From: Acinetobacter calcoaceticus
GTDB lineage: Bacteria > Pseudomonadota > Gammaproteobacteria > Pseudomonadales > Moraxellaceae
NCBI RefSeq assembly: GCF_004345325.1
Contig: NZ_SLVJ01000021.1
Span: 1 to 64,000, forward strand
Direction of reading: 5' to 3'
DNA: 64,000 nt
The translations under genes were made by a program, and so were the position numbers. Below, in pieces: positions 17,102-27,346 of this stretch. The number at the start of each line of letters is the position of its first letter. The stretch's first letter is position 1. The notes below the pieces were generated by a model, which worked only from the letters and a program-made list of their open reading frames with translations, had not been told where the DNA came from and searched no databases.

Positions 17102-18439
17102 ATGACCACAGATTCTCCGGGCAAAGTGCCAGCTAGCGCGCTCGCACTCTTGCCCTTGCTTGTTTTTTTAATCCTGTTTTTGGGAAGCGGTATCTATCAT
17201 TCACTACTGGGCACGGAGTTCGCCTTTTACCAAATGAAAGCACCGGTTGCTGCCTTGCCTGCGATTATATTGGCAGTGCTGATTTATCGCGGCCCCATGA
17301 ACGCAGCGATTGAAACATTTTTATCTGGCGCACGGCATGCCAACCTGATCTTGATGTTTATGGTCTTTATGCTGGCAGGTGCCTTTGCCAGTGTATCCAC
17401 GGCGATTGGGAGTGTTGAGGCCACCGTGCAATTTGGCCTTTCGATCATCCCAGCCAGCTTTGTGTTGCCCATGTTGTTCATCATTTCAGCATTCATCGCC
17501 ACAGCCATGGGCACCTCCATGGGCACTATTGCGGCCTGTGCGCCGATCGCCTTTGGCTTTGCCAATGCCACTGATATCACGACGGCTTATGCCATCGGTG
17601 CTGTGGTCGGGGGGGCGATGTTTGGTGATAACTTGTCAATGATCTCGGACACCACCATTGCCGCCACACGTAGTCTCAATGTTGAACTGCGGGATAAATT
17701 TCGGGTCAATATCTGGATCGCGCTTCCCGCTTCGGTGGTGACCTTATTGATCTACATTTTCAATAGTCATGACTCACAAGTCATCGCGCATCAGAGCTAT
17801 AACTTTTGGCTAATCCTGCCCTACCTTGCGGTATTTTTCTTGGCCTTTAGCCGTCTGCATGTCTTGGCAATTCTCACCATTGGGATTGTTTTATCGGGCT
17901 TGATGGGGCTGTATAACCAACCTGATTTTGGCTTACTGAAACTGAACAATGCGATTTATACTGGTTTTGTTGGCATGTTTGAAGTGGCATTGCTGTCAAT
18001 GCTGCTCGGTGGCCTATCCGCCATTATGCAAAAAGAAGGCGGTCTAGAATGGCTGATCCAACGTATTTACCGCCTAACCGCGTTATTTAAAGTCGGCCGT
18101 GAACGTGCAGGCGAAATCGGGATCAGTTTCTTGGTGATCTTTTCCAATATGTTTGTGGCCAACAATACTGTGGCGATTATCTTATCTGGTGATATGGCAC
18201 GTGAGGTCGCCAAGCAATATGGCGTCAATCCAAAACGTGCAGCGGCATTATTGGATGTGTTTTCTTGTGTAGTTCAGGGTCTGATCCCCTATGGCGCACA
18301 GTTGCTCTTGGCCTGTTCAATCGCACAAATTTCTCCAGTCGAATTGATTGGCAATGTCTACTACTGTTGGGTGCTGGCCATTTTTGCAATTGCTGCCATC
18401 GCGCTGCGTTATCCACGCATCTCCCACAGCAATGCCTAA
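17102..18439 (+). CDS. NhaC-family Na+/H+ antiporter-like membrane protein
   Basis: About 445 residues with 11-12 hydrophobic segments. The conserved core (AFIATAMGTSMGTIAACAPIA, then GGAMFGDNLSMISDTTIAATR) fits the NhaC-like ion-transporter superfamily, where the Asp residues are thought to bind the cation. The substrate could be Na+/H+ or an organic ion, since relatives exchange malate or other acids. The start is unclear: the frame is open from an ATG at 17045, but 17102 suits the TATACT at 17066-17071. Neither has a good ribosome-binding site. It is monocistronic. Confidence 0.8.
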   Translation: MTTDSPGKVPASALALLPLLVFLILFLGSGIYHSLLGTEFAFYQMKAPVAALPAIILAVLIYRGPMNAAIETFLSGARHANLILMFMVFMLAGAFASVSTAIGSVEATVQFGLSIIPASFVLPMLFIISAFIATAMGTSMGTIAACAPIAFGFANATDITTAYAIGAVVGGAMFGDNLSMISDTTIAATRSLNVELRDKFRVNIWIALPASVVTLLIYIFNSHDSQVIAHQSYNFWLILPYLAVFFLAFSRLHVLAILTIGIVLSGLMGLYNQPDFGLLKLNNAIYTGFVGMFEVALLSMLLGGLSAIMQKEGGLEWLIQRIYRLTALFKVGRERAGEIGISFLVIFSNMFVANNTVAIILSGDMAREVAKQYGVNPKRAAALLDVFSCVVQGLIPYGAQLLLACSIAQISPVELIGNVYYCWVLAIFAIAAIALRYPRISHSNA

Positions 18440-18524
18440 AGCGAAACGCCTAAAGCAATGCGCTGACACAGATCCAATCGGCTCGCGTGCATCAGTGCAA
18501 GACTGCCTCAACCCAGAATAGCCC

Positions 18525-19553
18525 CTAGTGCAATTGTTGTTTTTTTTGCATCAGGGTCTGTCCGGCATAGGCCTTGTAAGCACGCGCCAATGCCGACTGA
18601 TCCGAATACCCCAACTCCAAAGCAATATGGGTCAAACTGAGTTTTTGCATCAACAACGCCTCACAACGCAGCATACGTGCTTGCTCCAATATCTGCTTAA
18701 AGCTTGTACCGAGTTCAGCCAACTGACGTTGCAACGTCCGAACCGAAACAAATAACTCTGAGGCGATATCACTGATTTTCGGTGCTTGATGCTGTAATTT
18801 TAGATATTCAGCAATGATGAATTGTAGTTGTAGTTTGAGATCGCTTTGCTGAGTCCGTTGCGCCAAGTCCTCTTCGGCTTGCTTGATTAAGAATTGAATC
18901 AAATTTGGATCAGCCTGTTGCGGCTGCATCTGTAGAAAATCTTCTGAAAAAATCATCTCATAGTGCGCTTGTTCAAACTTGACCGTGCATTGAAAAAAAT
19001 CGGCATAGTCACTTAATGGCATCTGAGCTGAATGGACAAAACTAATCTGTTTCAATGCCATCAGATCATTACCGACAAACTGCCTAGCCAATTGCACCAT
19101 GGCGGCTTGGGTCAATTCATGCAGAAATATATGTGAAGCATCGATTAGCTCACAGTAGACCCGTATATTTTCACCCTGATGTTGATAGTGCATTGACGAT
19201 ACTTGTGCACTATCCACCACCAAACGATTGAAACGCAGTACATAGAGTAAGGCTTGAGCGATATTTTCACTGCGTGAAGCCATATAGCCCAATAGGCCAA
19301 AGTGCTCAGGACGTATACTTTGCGCCATGGCCAAGGCCAGATCAGGCCGATCCAATGCGCGTCGAGTCTGCTCAATCAACTGTATAAACACGCCATAACA
19401 GGACTGTTGATCAATCGGTTGCGCCAAAATCTCGATGATGAGTTGACACTGCACAGCACTCAAGCCCACATGATGCACATCCAGATTCTGTTGCTGTAAA
19501 AATGCCTGCCAGAGATGAAAGTAGCCGTTGGATATTTTTAATTGTTGTTGCAT
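18525..19553 (-). CDS. AraC-family transcriptional regulator
   Basis: A C-terminal AraC-type DNA-binding domain with two helix-turn-helix parts (ISDIASELFVSVRTLQRQLAELG and LTHIALELGYSDQSALARAYKAYAG) follows a 200-residue N-terminal domain of the PF12625 type. Regulators of this group often control fatty-acid, lipid or amino-acid catabolism. I chose the ATG at 19553; ATG 19595 and TTG 19619 are longer options, but the last overlaps the divergent gene's upstream region. The divergent PF10118 gene is the likely target. Confidence 0.88.
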   Translation of the reverse strand: MQQQLKISNGYFHLWQAFLQQQNLDVHHVGLSAVQCQLIIEILAQPIDQQSCYGVFIQLIEQTRRALDRPDLALAMAQSIRPEHFGLLGYMASRSENIAQALLYVLRFNRLVVDSAQVSSMHYQHQGENIRVYCELIDASHIFLHELTQAAMVQLARQFVGNDLMALKQISFVHSAQMPLSDYADFFQCTVKFEQAHYEMIFSEDFLQMQPQQADPNLIQFLIKQAEEDLAQRTQQSDLKLQLQFIIAEYLKLQHQAPKISDIASELFVSVRTLQRQLAELGTSFKQILEQARMLRCEALLMQKLSLTHIALELGYSDQSALARAYKAYAGQTLMQKKQQLH

Positions 19554-19684
19554 AGCGACATACTCATTTTGAAATGATCGATTGTCAGTTGTCATAAAAT
19601 GTATAAAGAATGGCAACAACTGTCAAAACAAAGTCCTGTCCTGTCGACATACTAGCGTTCAATGCCATAGAAAAAGTACAGCAA

Positions 19685-20560
19685 ATGAATGCACCTGTTC
19701 TCTATCAAGTTGATCCCGTGGTACGTCGTGACTTGGACTTTCAGCTGGATCAAATTCCTCGCTATTGGTTTGCAAATGACCCCTTTCGCACACGGATGTT
19801 TGATGCATTGAGTCTGACCTTTCCTGATGGTGAGCGTTATTTTATCCAATCTGTACGCTTATTCCGTGATCAAATCCATGATCCGATCTTGCAACAGCGT
19901 GTCGCCGACTTTATCAAACAAGAGGCTCAACATGGCATTGCACATGACAAAATGAATCAGGTCATGAGACAGCAAGGCATGCCCGTGGATCAATTCATCC
20001 ACTTCTTGACCAAAATGTTTAAATTTGAATTGGAAAATCGTTCGCCACAGTACAACATCGCCATGACTGCCGCAGCAGAACACTTAACCGCGTTGATGGC
20101 TGAAACATTTTATAGCCACAAGATCACCTTGGTCGAAGCCCACCCCTATGTACGCGCACTACTGGCGTGGCATGCGATCGAGGAAATGGAACATCGTGAC
20201 GTGGCCTTTGATGTGATGCGACAAATCGCGCAAGTACCAGAAAGCACCCGTAAATTTGCCCTACTTTTCACCACCTTCATGATGTTTAACTTCACCCTCT
20301 ACCGTACCCATGTGATGCTCAAACATGATGGTTTTGGCCCATGGCAGCGCATCAAAATGACCTACCAAGGCTTGCCGTGGTTCATCGGGAAAAAAGGGAT
20401 TTTATCCAGAATGCGTAAGCCCTATATGGATTGGTTTAAGGCGGATTTTCATCCTAGCCAACATGCCGTGATTGCTCAATATAAAACTTGGCTGGATACT
20501 TTGGCGCAAACCGATGATCCGATTGCAGCAGGTGAAGCTTTTTGGCAAGCGGGACGATAG
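19685..20560 (+). CDS. Predicted metal-dependent hydrolase (PF10118)
   Basis: About 291 residues. Helical segments carry paired metal-ligand candidates: EAQHGIAHD, AAAEHLTALMAE and HAIEEMEHRDVAFD, a ferritin/di-iron-like pattern of Glu and His. The family is annotated as predicted metal-dependent hydrolase, but no reaction is known to me. A longer frame begins at ATG 19610; the shorter start at 19685 (MNAPVLYQ) leaves room for a promoter between the divergent genes and suits the family length. It is probably controlled by the adjacent AraC regulator. Confidence 0.8.
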   Translation: MNAPVLYQVDPVVRRDLDFQLDQIPRYWFANDPFRTRMFDALSLTFPDGERYFIQSVRLFRDQIHDPILQQRVADFIKQEAQHGIAHDKMNQVMRQQGMPVDQFIHFLTKMFKFELENRSPQYNIAMTAAAEHLTALMAETFYSHKITLVEAHPYVRALLAWHAIEEMEHRDVAFDVMRQIAQVPESTRKFALLFTTFMMFNFTLYRTHVMLKHDGFGPWQRIKMTYQGLPWFIGKKGILSRMRKPYMDWFKADFHPSQHAVIAQYKTWLDTLAQTDDPIAAGEAFWQAGR

Positions 20561-20583
20561 TCAGCATACAGCACTCAGCATTG

Positions 20584-21600
20584 TTACCATTTGGCATAGT
20601 GCTGTTCTAAGAGCGCGTATTCTGCATCAAACAACACTTGTTCGCCCTTTAGACGCGGTGCTAACGCTGCTGCGACCTGAATGCTGCCCGTGACCTGTGA
20701 CTGCCATTGGCTAAATTGACTGCCGACCAAGCGTAGATTGAGGTTTTCATAGCGACGCCAACCCGTGACCACTGTGAGGTCTAAGCCTGCATCCAAAGAT
20801 TGGATATGCCAAGTGTTGGCATCTTGCTGTTGGAACAACACATCAGACAATGGCAACAGCTTGCCATTGACCCATAGCGCATTTTCATTGCCGAAGCTTT
20901 CATTGACCCCAGACGCTAGATTGAGTCCGATCCGATTGCCCTGCTGATCCCAAAAATTGCACGACAACCAAAACCATGAGGTTTCTGGACGTAAAAAGCC
21001 ACAGGTATCATCGAGTGAGGCCAAAGTTTTGTCATCAAAATCAATTTTTTGTTGCCCGCGATTAATAAAAAAACCTTCGACCGCTAAGCTGGTTTGCTTT
21101 TGGGTATAGGTCCAGCCATTGATGCCTGTTGGACTACACATACTGAGCGGATCAGTGCCCGCACAAAAGATTCGGGCTTTGAGCTTGATCTCATCGTGCT
21201 TTTTGACTTGGATATAGCGCACCCCATGTGCATGCTGCATTTCGAGCTTAAAAGGGGCTTTGCTAAAATAACTTTGGTTGAACTGTGGTTGTTCATCGAC
21301 TGAGGTGTGACGGGCAAGAACTTGAATTGCATTCCATTCCACAACCTGTTGAGTGGCATGATTATACACATAGATAAAACCATGACCTGCCCATGCAATA
21401 TCGGCAATCGCAATCCCAATGCTATAGTGCTGATGCTGGATACTACAAAACTTAAATTTTTTGTATTTTAAAGACTTGCGCCACCCCGATAGGGTTTTTC
21501 CATAAGGTGTTTTATATACATAATTGTCAATATGGATCGAAAGCGGTAACTCCCGAAAACGACCATAATTAGGTTGACCATTTGTTTGTATTAAATCCAT
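20584..21600 (-). CDS. DUF2804 family protein
   Basis: A 338-residue cytoplasmic protein matching the DUF2804 pattern (YKTPYGKTLSGWRKSLKYKKF early, WTYTQKQ and WFWLSCNFWDQQGNRIGLNLASG later). It is rich in aromatic residues and beta strand, like a lipocalin- or sugar-binding-type beta fold, but the function is unknown. It has no signal peptide. It converges with the PF10118 gene, with only 23 bases between the stops. Confidence 0.75.
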   Translation of the reverse strand: MDLIQTNGQPNYGRFRELPLSIHIDNYVYKTPYGKTLSGWRKSLKYKKFKFCSIQHQHYSIGIAIADIAWAGHGFIYVYNHATQQVVEWNAIQVLARHTSVDEQPQFNQSYFSKAPFKLEMQHAHGVRYIQVKKHDEIKLKARIFCAGTDPLSMCSPTGINGWTYTQKQTSLAVEGFFINRGQQKIDFDDKTLASLDDTCGFLRPETSWFWLSCNFWDQQGNRIGLNLASGVNESFGNENALWVNGKLLPLSDVLFQQQDANTWHIQSLDAGLDLTVVTGWRRYENLNLRLVGSQFSQWQSQVTGSIQVAAALAPRLKGEQVLFDAEYALLEQHYAKW

Positions 21601-21838
21601 TTCAGCAATCCAATCTCGTAACCGAGCTCTAATACTTTAGTCTGAGATGTGATTATTACCGATTTTGGCCATGAAGCAAAGTCATTCAGATGATTATTTT
21701 TATAAGTAATTTTAATAGCTTAGATTAACAATCCTTGTATTTATGTGCATTTTTACAGACTAAAAATAGTCAAACCACCCTACTTAAACTACACCACTCG
21801 CCAATCTGCGTTGCTTGATATTGGACAGAAATGACTAT

Positions 21839-22801
21839 TTAGACCACTCGATTGTGATCAATGCCTTGCATATTCAGATTGATATTTTGATTGAGGATAT
21901 GAAACATGCGCTGCTTTGCCTCAAAACTCGACCATGCAATATGCGGGGTTAATAGCACATTCAGACCCGCTTGCAGTAAGGGATGATCCTGAGGCGGCGG
22001 CTCTGGCTGAATCACATCGGCCGCATAACCTGCTATCAACTGATGTTTTAAGGCCCAAACCAAATCATGCTCATTGACCAAAGCGCCACGACTGACATTG
22101 ATCAGATAACAGGATGATTTCATACGCAGCATACAGTCTAAGTCAATCATGGCCGGACGATCTTTTTGCAGCGGACAATGCAGCGAAATTACATCCGCGA
22201 TTTGAATGGCATCATTAAACGGCATATAACCTGCACGACAACTTAAGCAACCTTTACGCTCGGCATAGATCACCTGCATACCAAATGCAGTGGCTTTTAG
22301 CGCCAGTGATTGACCAATCTCGCCCTTCCCGACGATCACCAGTGTTTTGCCTTTTAAATCAAAGATAGGGAAATCAGCCAGACTAAAACTTTGACTTTTA
22401 TACCAACGTCCATCGATCACGGATTGATGATAAGACATTAAGTTTCGCATCAGGCTCATCATCAATAAAAATGCATGTTCAGCAACCGTATCTGCCGCAT
22501 ATCCGCGGATATTGCACACCTTAACGCCCTTATGCTGCGCCAGTGCCAAATCAACTTGCTCATAACCTGTGGAGCAAAGTGCGATCAATTTCAAATTTGG
22601 ATTGTGCTCAAAGATCGGTTGATCCACCATTAAGTCATTGACCACCAGAATATCTTGATCATAGATGTCTTGATGAAACTGCTGCTGGCTCAGTTGTTGG
22701 TAGCGGGTAACCTTGGCATCAAAATCAAATTTAAAATTGCAATTAAAATCATCAGGGCTGAGATATTTTTCTTCAGTGTAGGTGAGGTTTATGCGCTGCA
22801 T
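21839..22801 (-). CDS. D-2-hydroxyacid dehydrogenase (NAD type)
   Basis: Interconverts a 2-keto acid and a D-2-hydroxy acid. The 320-residue protein has the Rossmann motif GKGEIG (158-163) and the catalytic triad Arg238 (VSRGALVNE), Glu267 (PEPPP) and His287 (TPHIAW). The overall pattern is closest to glycerate/hydroxypyruvate-type enzymes. It is last in a minus-strand run ureohydrolase - ABC permease/ATPase - dehydrogenase, 61 bases after the ABC gene. The substrate may therefore be a hydroxy or keto acid derived from whatever that transporter brings in. Confidence 0.88.
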   Translation of the reverse strand: MQRINLTYTEEKYLSPDDFNCNFKFDFDAKVTRYQQLSQQQFHQDIYDQDILVVNDLMVDQPIFEHNPNLKLIALCSTGYEQVDLALAQHKGVKVCNIRGYAADTVAEHAFLLMMSLMRNLMSYHQSVIDGRWYKSQSFSLADFPIFDLKGKTLVIVGKGEIGQSLALKATAFGMQVIYAERKGCLSCRAGYMPFNDAIQIADVISLHCPLQKDRPAMIDLDCMLRMKSSCYLINVSRGALVNEHDLVWALKHQLIAGYAADVIQPEPPPQDHPLLQAGLNVLLTPHIAWSSFEAKQRMFHILNQNINLNMQGIDHNRVV

Positions 22802-22862
22802 CTTGGGTACTCTCTTTTAGTTTTGGCACTCAATTTCATATGGAATCACGTGTATTTATTAT

Positions 22863-24431
22863 TTAAAGTAATTCGGTTTGTTTAATAAATGAATGGAGCC
22901 GTGCATGATTGGAGGCCAATAAATTTTCTGGTGAATCATTGACCACAACTTGACCATTCTCCATAAAGACCACCCGATCTGAAATTTTAAAAGCAAAGCT
23001 CATTTCATGGGTGACGATAATCATGGTCAAGCCTTCATTGGCTAAGTTTTCCATCACTCTGAGCACTTCAGTCACCAACTCTGGATCTAAAGCCGAAGTC
23101 GGTTCATCAAATAACATCACTGAAGGCTTCATCGCCAATGCACGGGCAATCGCCACACGTTGCTGCTGACCACCTGACAATTGATGCGGATATTTATGGA
23201 TGTGCTGTTGCATACCAACTTTTTCCAACAATGCCATAGCCTCCAACTGATGCTGCTTCACATTTTTAGCCTGATGATACTGCGGTGCCAAGATCACATT
23301 TTCTAAAATGGTCTTGTGTGGAAAGAGATTAAAGTTTTGAAATACCATCCCAATATCCACGATATGTTGCCGATAGGATGGCGTTTTATGCGGTAGGGTT
23401 TTACTATTTAAAAAGGCTTGCCCCATTAACTTAACTTCGCCTTGATTTAAAGTTTCCAAACCATTCAAGGTGCGAATCAAGGTGGTTTTACCTGAGCCTG
23501 AAGGCCCAATGATGGAGACCACCTCGCCCCACTTCACCTGCAAGTCAATCCCTTTGAGTACCTCATGTTGCGCATAAGATTTATGGATACCGATGGCTTC
23601 TAAGGCATAACCCGTCTGAGTCGCTGGGCTTGGGCTTAAATACGGCGGGCTTAATGCGCTGGCACTGGGGTTGTTATGAATCAGATTGGACTTGATGCTT
23701 TGAAAGAGTGCCTCATCATTGGCGGCTGCATCTTTTTCAACACTGAGCACGCTGGTTTTTTGCATCACATCCAATCGTTTTTCAATCCAATTGATGATCA
23801 ACCCAAATACCGTGACGATAAATACATAATAAAAAGCCACCGCAAGCATGGTTTCCATAACCAAAAAATTCTGAGTAAATAAGCGCTGCCCAACCATTAA
23901 TATTTCAGTCAATGAAATTACTGAAACCAGTGAGGTCAATTTAACGATGGTGACAAACTCATTGCCCAGTGACGGGATACTCACCCTTAATGCCTGTGGA
24001 ATCACAATCAAACGCTGTATACCAAAGTATTGAATCCCTAAGGCCTTGGCAGCTTCAGTTTGACCTTTGGGGATCGAGATTAATCCACCGCGATGTATTT
24101 CAGCAATAAATGCGGCTTCGCATAGAATCATTGCAATCAAACCTGAAATAAATGGTGTAGCCAATAATGTGCTACTTGCGGGATAGATCTGCGGTAAGTT
24201 GAACACGAAGATCAACAACACCAATAAGGGAATACTGCGAAAAAACCAAATATATAATCTGGAAAATTTATTTAATAATGGCTGAGTAGATAACTTGGCA
24301 AGCGCCAACAACAGGCCTAAAACACTCCCAACACTCCAGACCAAAACACTTAACTCAATCACCGTTAAGGTTGCCATCCAAAAATCGCGGTTGACCAATA
24401 AACCCAGGGTATACGTCCAATTAAAGTCCAT
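22863..24431 (-). CDS. Amino-acid ABC transporter, fused permease and ATPase
   Basis: One 522-residue chain joins a HisM/GlnP-type permease (1-220, several membrane segments, EAA loop with the core EAAKALGI around 126-133) to a HisP/GlnQ-type ATPase (about 275-522). The ATPase has Walker A GPSGSGKT (309-316), signature [15 protein letters not shown] and Walker [14 protein letters not shown] linker of about 50 residues is rich in Pro, Ser and Asn. Such fusions are known in amino-acid importers; two copies would make the full channel. A strong AAGGAG precedes the ATG. The likely partner is the binding lipoprotein at 27802-28671. Confidence 0.93.
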   Translation of the reverse strand: MDFNWTYTLGLLVNRDFWMATLTVIELSVLVWSVGSVLGLLLALAKLSTQPLLNKFSRLYIWFFRSIPLLVLLIFVFNLPQIYPASSTLLATPFISGLIAMILCEAAFIAEIHRGGLISIPKGQTEAAKALGIQYFGIQRLIVIPQALRVSIPSLGNEFVTIVKLTSLVSVISLTEILMVGQRLFTQNFLVMETMLAVAFYYVFIVTVFGLIINWIEKRLDVMQKTSVLSVEKDAAANDEALFQSIKSNLIHNNPSASALSPPYLSPSPATQTGYALEAIGIHKSYAQHEVLKGIDLQVKWGEVVSIIGPSGSGKTTLIRTLNGLETLNQGEVKLMGQAFLNSKTLPHKTPSYRQHIVDIGMVFQNFNLFPHKTILENVILAPQYHQAKNVKQHQLEAMALLEKVGMQQHIHKYPHQLSGGQQQRVAIARALAMKPSVMLFDEPTSALDPELVTEVLRVMENLANEGLTMIIVTHEMSFAFKISDRVVFMENGQVVVNDSPENLLASNHARLHSFIKQTELL

Positions 24432-24578
24432 AAAAAACTCCTTTTTATATACAGCGATGACATACAGTCGCCACCAAGTATTCCATCTGTCTAAGTGACA
24501 TGCGATTCATCATCGGATGCTTTATTTTTTAAATTTTATTGTTCTTAATCTGATTGTTCTTAAATTCCATCAATCGGC

Positions 24579-25553
24579 TCAATCAGTTTTTTTATTGACC
24601 CCAGGAAGTATGCACAACATCTCAAATAATAAGTTTGCACCCAGTAAAGCGGTATTTCCAGATGTATCGTAGGGTGGACTCACCTCAACCAGATCAGCAC
24701 CGATAATGTCCAGTCCCGCGCAACCGCGAATAATTTCCAGTGCTTGGATCGTGGTCAAACCACCGACTTCAGGGGTGCCCGTACCCGGTGCCCACGCTGG
24801 ATCAATCCCATCAATATCAAAGGATAAATACACAGGCCCGCCACTGACTTTGGCTTTGATTTCATTCATCAATGGGGTCAAAGACTGATGCCAGCATTCT
24901 TCTGCCTGTACCACTCTAAAACCTTGCCTGCGACTCCAATTAAAATCATCTGCACTATAGCCCTGTGCACGTAGGCCGATTTGTGCCACCCGCTGACAAT
25001 CAAGTAGACCTTCATCCACGGCGCGCCTAAAGGTGGTGCCATGAGCAATTTTCTCACCAAACATTTCATCATTAACATCAGCATGCGCATCAATATGGAT
25101 CAATCCCACCGGGCCATATTTTTTATGTAATGCCCTTAAAATCGGCAATGTAATCGTGTGATCCCCGCCTAAAGTCAGCGGGATAATATTGTGTCTCAGG
25201 ATATGATCGTAGGCTTGCTCAATGATCCGAATCGAATCCAGCAAGTTAAAGGTATTAATCGCGACATCACCGATATCAGCAACATTTAAACAATCAAAAG
25301 GTGCTGCTCCTGTCGCCATATTATATGGGCGGATCATCACTGACTCTGCGCGGATTTGCCGTGGCCCAAAACGTGTACCAGCACGTAAGGAGGTACCAAT
25401 GTCTAAGGGTATACCGATGAATGCGGCATCGAGTTGCGCCAAATCTTGCTCTAGTGCCGTTTGCGACAAAATCGGCAACCTCAACATCGAGGCAATACCG
25501 CCAAAACGTGGCATTTCATTTCCGCTCAACGGTGCATTGAATGTGGTCGGCAT
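24579..25553 (-). CDS. gbuA: Ureohydrolase, probably guanidinobutyrase (agmatinase family)
   Basis: Hydrolyses a guanidino group to urea. The 324-residue protein has all six manganese ligands of the arginase/agmatinase fold: His132, Asp155, His157, Asp159, Asp246, Asp248 (GGDHT, HIDAHADVND, SFDIDGIDPAWAPGTGTPE). The N-terminal PLSGNEMPRFGGIASMLRLP and RAESVMIRPYNMATGAAPF stretches resemble Pseudomonas guanidinobutyrase as I remember it; agmatinase or guanidinopropionase cannot be excluded. It has AAGGGG before the ATG and heads the minus-strand run with the ABC transporter and dehydrogenase. A LysR gene lies divergent, 147 bases away. Confidence 0.85.
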   Translation of the reverse strand: MPTTFNAPLSGNEMPRFGGIASMLRLPILSQTALEQDLAQLDAAFIGIPLDIGTSLRAGTRFGPRQIRAESVMIRPYNMATGAAPFDCLNVADIGDVAINTFNLLDSIRIIEQAYDHILRHNIIPLTLGGDHTITLPILRALHKKYGPVGLIHIDAHADVNDEMFGEKIAHGTTFRRAVDEGLLDCQRVAQIGLRAQGYSADDFNWSRRQGFRVVQAEECWHQSLTPLMNEIKAKVSGGPVYLSFDIDGIDPAWAPGTGTPEVGGLTTIQALEIIRGCAGLDIIGADLVEVSPPYDTSGNTALLGANLLFEMLCILPGVNKKTD

Positions 25554-25700
25554 AGGTTGGCCCCTTGTTAAAATAAGTTCCTCATCTTTAGCAAAGTTTT
25601 ATTTAGGATTAAATCATCTAAGCCAAATATTCAGTTTTGATTTTTCTAAACTAATCGCGCTACTATCAAGCTCAACCTGAGCCTACATTTTAGGGTGCAT

Positions 25701-26594
25701 ATGCGTCAAATACCTGAGCTTAAACTGATCAAAATATTCACAATAATCGTTAAAAATAAAGGCTTTAGTAACGCACAGTATGAATTAAATCTATCGACAT
25801 CGGCCTTAAGTACCTACATGAGCCAATTAGAAACTGCGCTGGATATGAAACTGTGCCATCGCGGTCGTGGTGGATTTTCATTGACGCATAAGGGGGAGTT
25901 GTTCTATCAAGAAGCACTGCGGATATTGCAACAGTTTGATCAATTTGTTTTGCGCAGCGCACAAATCCAAGGCAATTTAAGTGGCACATTAAAAATCGGA
26001 CTGATTGACTCAATCGTCAGTGATACCAATATTCCATTAGATTTGATTATTCGACATTTTTCTGAACTCTACCCTCATGTCTATCTTCGACTGCAAGTTC
26101 AATCGCCTTATGAGTTGCAACTGGCCGTACTCGAAGATCGACTAGATATTGCCATCGGCAGTTTCTTTAGCAAAATGAGTGGTCTGATCTATCATCCCTT
26201 ACACCAAGAACAGCACTGGCTCTATTGTAGTGATCAACATCCTTTGTTTGCTCAGACCGAACTCAGTACTGAGCACATCACCGGAGAGAACATGGTCAAC
26301 CGTGGGTATTGGAGTCAAACCGAGTTGGCTAAACATGGCTTTCAATATTCAGCTGCAACCGTAGAGTCGATGGAAGCACAATTGATCCTGATCTTATCGG
26401 GGAAATATATCGGCTATCTGCCTGAACATTATGCCCAGCAATGGGTTGCACAAAGCAGATTAAAACCATTGCTGCCCAATACCTTTGGTTATCAAGCGCC
26501 ATTTTCCCTCATCACCCGTAGGGGACGTATGAAAGAAAGTATCTTACACAGCTTTAAAACCATGCTGCTGGCAAAAATGCAATCCAAAGACTAG
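25701..26594 (+). CDS. LysR-type transcriptional regulator
   Basis: A 297-residue protein with an N-terminal winged helix-turn-helix (SNAQYELNLSTSALSTYMSQLE) and a LysR effector-binding domain. I chose the ATG at 25701, with AGGG 5 bases before it; a GTG at 25695 is also in frame. It is divergent from the ureohydrolase gene, the usual place for the activator of that operon, and its 3' end overlaps the convergent aldolase gene by four bases. It likely senses the substrate or an intermediate of this block. Confidence 0.92.
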   Translation: MRQIPELKLIKIFTIIVKNKGFSNAQYELNLSTSALSTYMSQLETALDMKLCHRGRGGFSLTHKGELFYQEALRILQQFDQFVLRSAQIQGNLSGTLKIGLIDSIVSDTNIPLDLIIRHFSELYPHVYLRLQVQSPYELQLAVLEDRLDIAIGSFFSKMSGLIYHPLHQEQHWLYCSDQHPLFAQTELSTEHITGENMVNRGYWSQTELAKHGFQYSAATVESMEAQLILILSGKYIGYLPEHYAQQWVAQSRLKPLLPNTFGYQAPFSLITRRGRMKESILHSFKTMLLAKMQSKD

Positions 26595-27346
26595 CGACAA
26601 TAATCCTGCTGCTGATCTTCAATCAAAGTCAGCGCTGCCTGCCAACCCAATTCGATGATTTCTGTTTCGTCATCCAATTCAAATTGACGCGCTGTAAATT
26701 CACACAGTTCGGCCGTTGGGTAAATCAACTGCCCACCGCCCTGCGCTTTGATTTGAATCTGGCAGGCACGCTCTAAAAAATAAATCTCTTGAAAGGCATG
26801 CGCCAAACTGCGGCCTGCCACCAATAAGCCATGATTTCTTAAGATCATGGCATGATGTTGCCCCAGATCCGCCACCAGTCGTTCACGCTCAGCCAAGGAC
26901 AAGGCGATGCCTTCATAATCATGAAAAGCCAATCGACCATAAAACTTTAGTGCATGTTGTGAAATAGGCAATAAACCCTGCTCTTGGGTTGAGACAGCAA
27001 TCCCATCGGCTGTATGGGTATGAATCACACAGTTCAATTCAGGTCGAGCTTCATGTATGGCGGAGTGAATCACAAAACCGGCCTGATTCACTTTTTTAGC
27101 TTGATCCTGCGCATCGATGATCTGCCCTGCATGATCTATTTTGACCAAATCCGAAGCACACATTTTTTCAAATGCGACCCCATAGCGATTAATTAAAAAA
27201 TGCGCTGGCTGATTGGGCAGTCGATAGCTGATATGGGTATCGATGAGATCTGTCATTTTATAATGCGCAATCAGTCGATATAGCGCGGCCAATTCACAGC
27301 GCGCCTGCCATTCCACAGTAGAAACATCTTGATGGGCTACATTCAT
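26591..27346 (-). CDS. Class II aldolase/adducin family protein
   Basis: A 251-residue protein with the zinc ligands of this fold: HTHTADG (His109, His111) and NHGLL (His172). Members cleave sugar phosphates or hydroxy keto acids, or decarboxylate related acids; no more precise substrate can be read. AGAGG precedes the ATG. It lies next to the LysR gene, and the substrate-binding lipoprotein follows divergently, so it probably belongs to the same catabolic block. Confidence 0.88.
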   Translation of the reverse strand: MNVAHQDVSTVEWQARCELAALYRLIAHYKMTDLIDTHISYRLPNQPAHFLINRYGVAFEKMCASDLVKIDHAGQIIDAQDQAKKVNQAGFVIHSAIHEARPELNCVIHTHTADGIAVSTQEQGLLPISQHALKFYGRLAFHDYEGIALSLAERERLVADLGQHHAMILRNHGLLVAGRSLAHAFQEIYFLERACQIQIKAQGGGQLIYPTAELCEFTARQFELDDETEIIELGWQAALTLIEDQQQDYCR

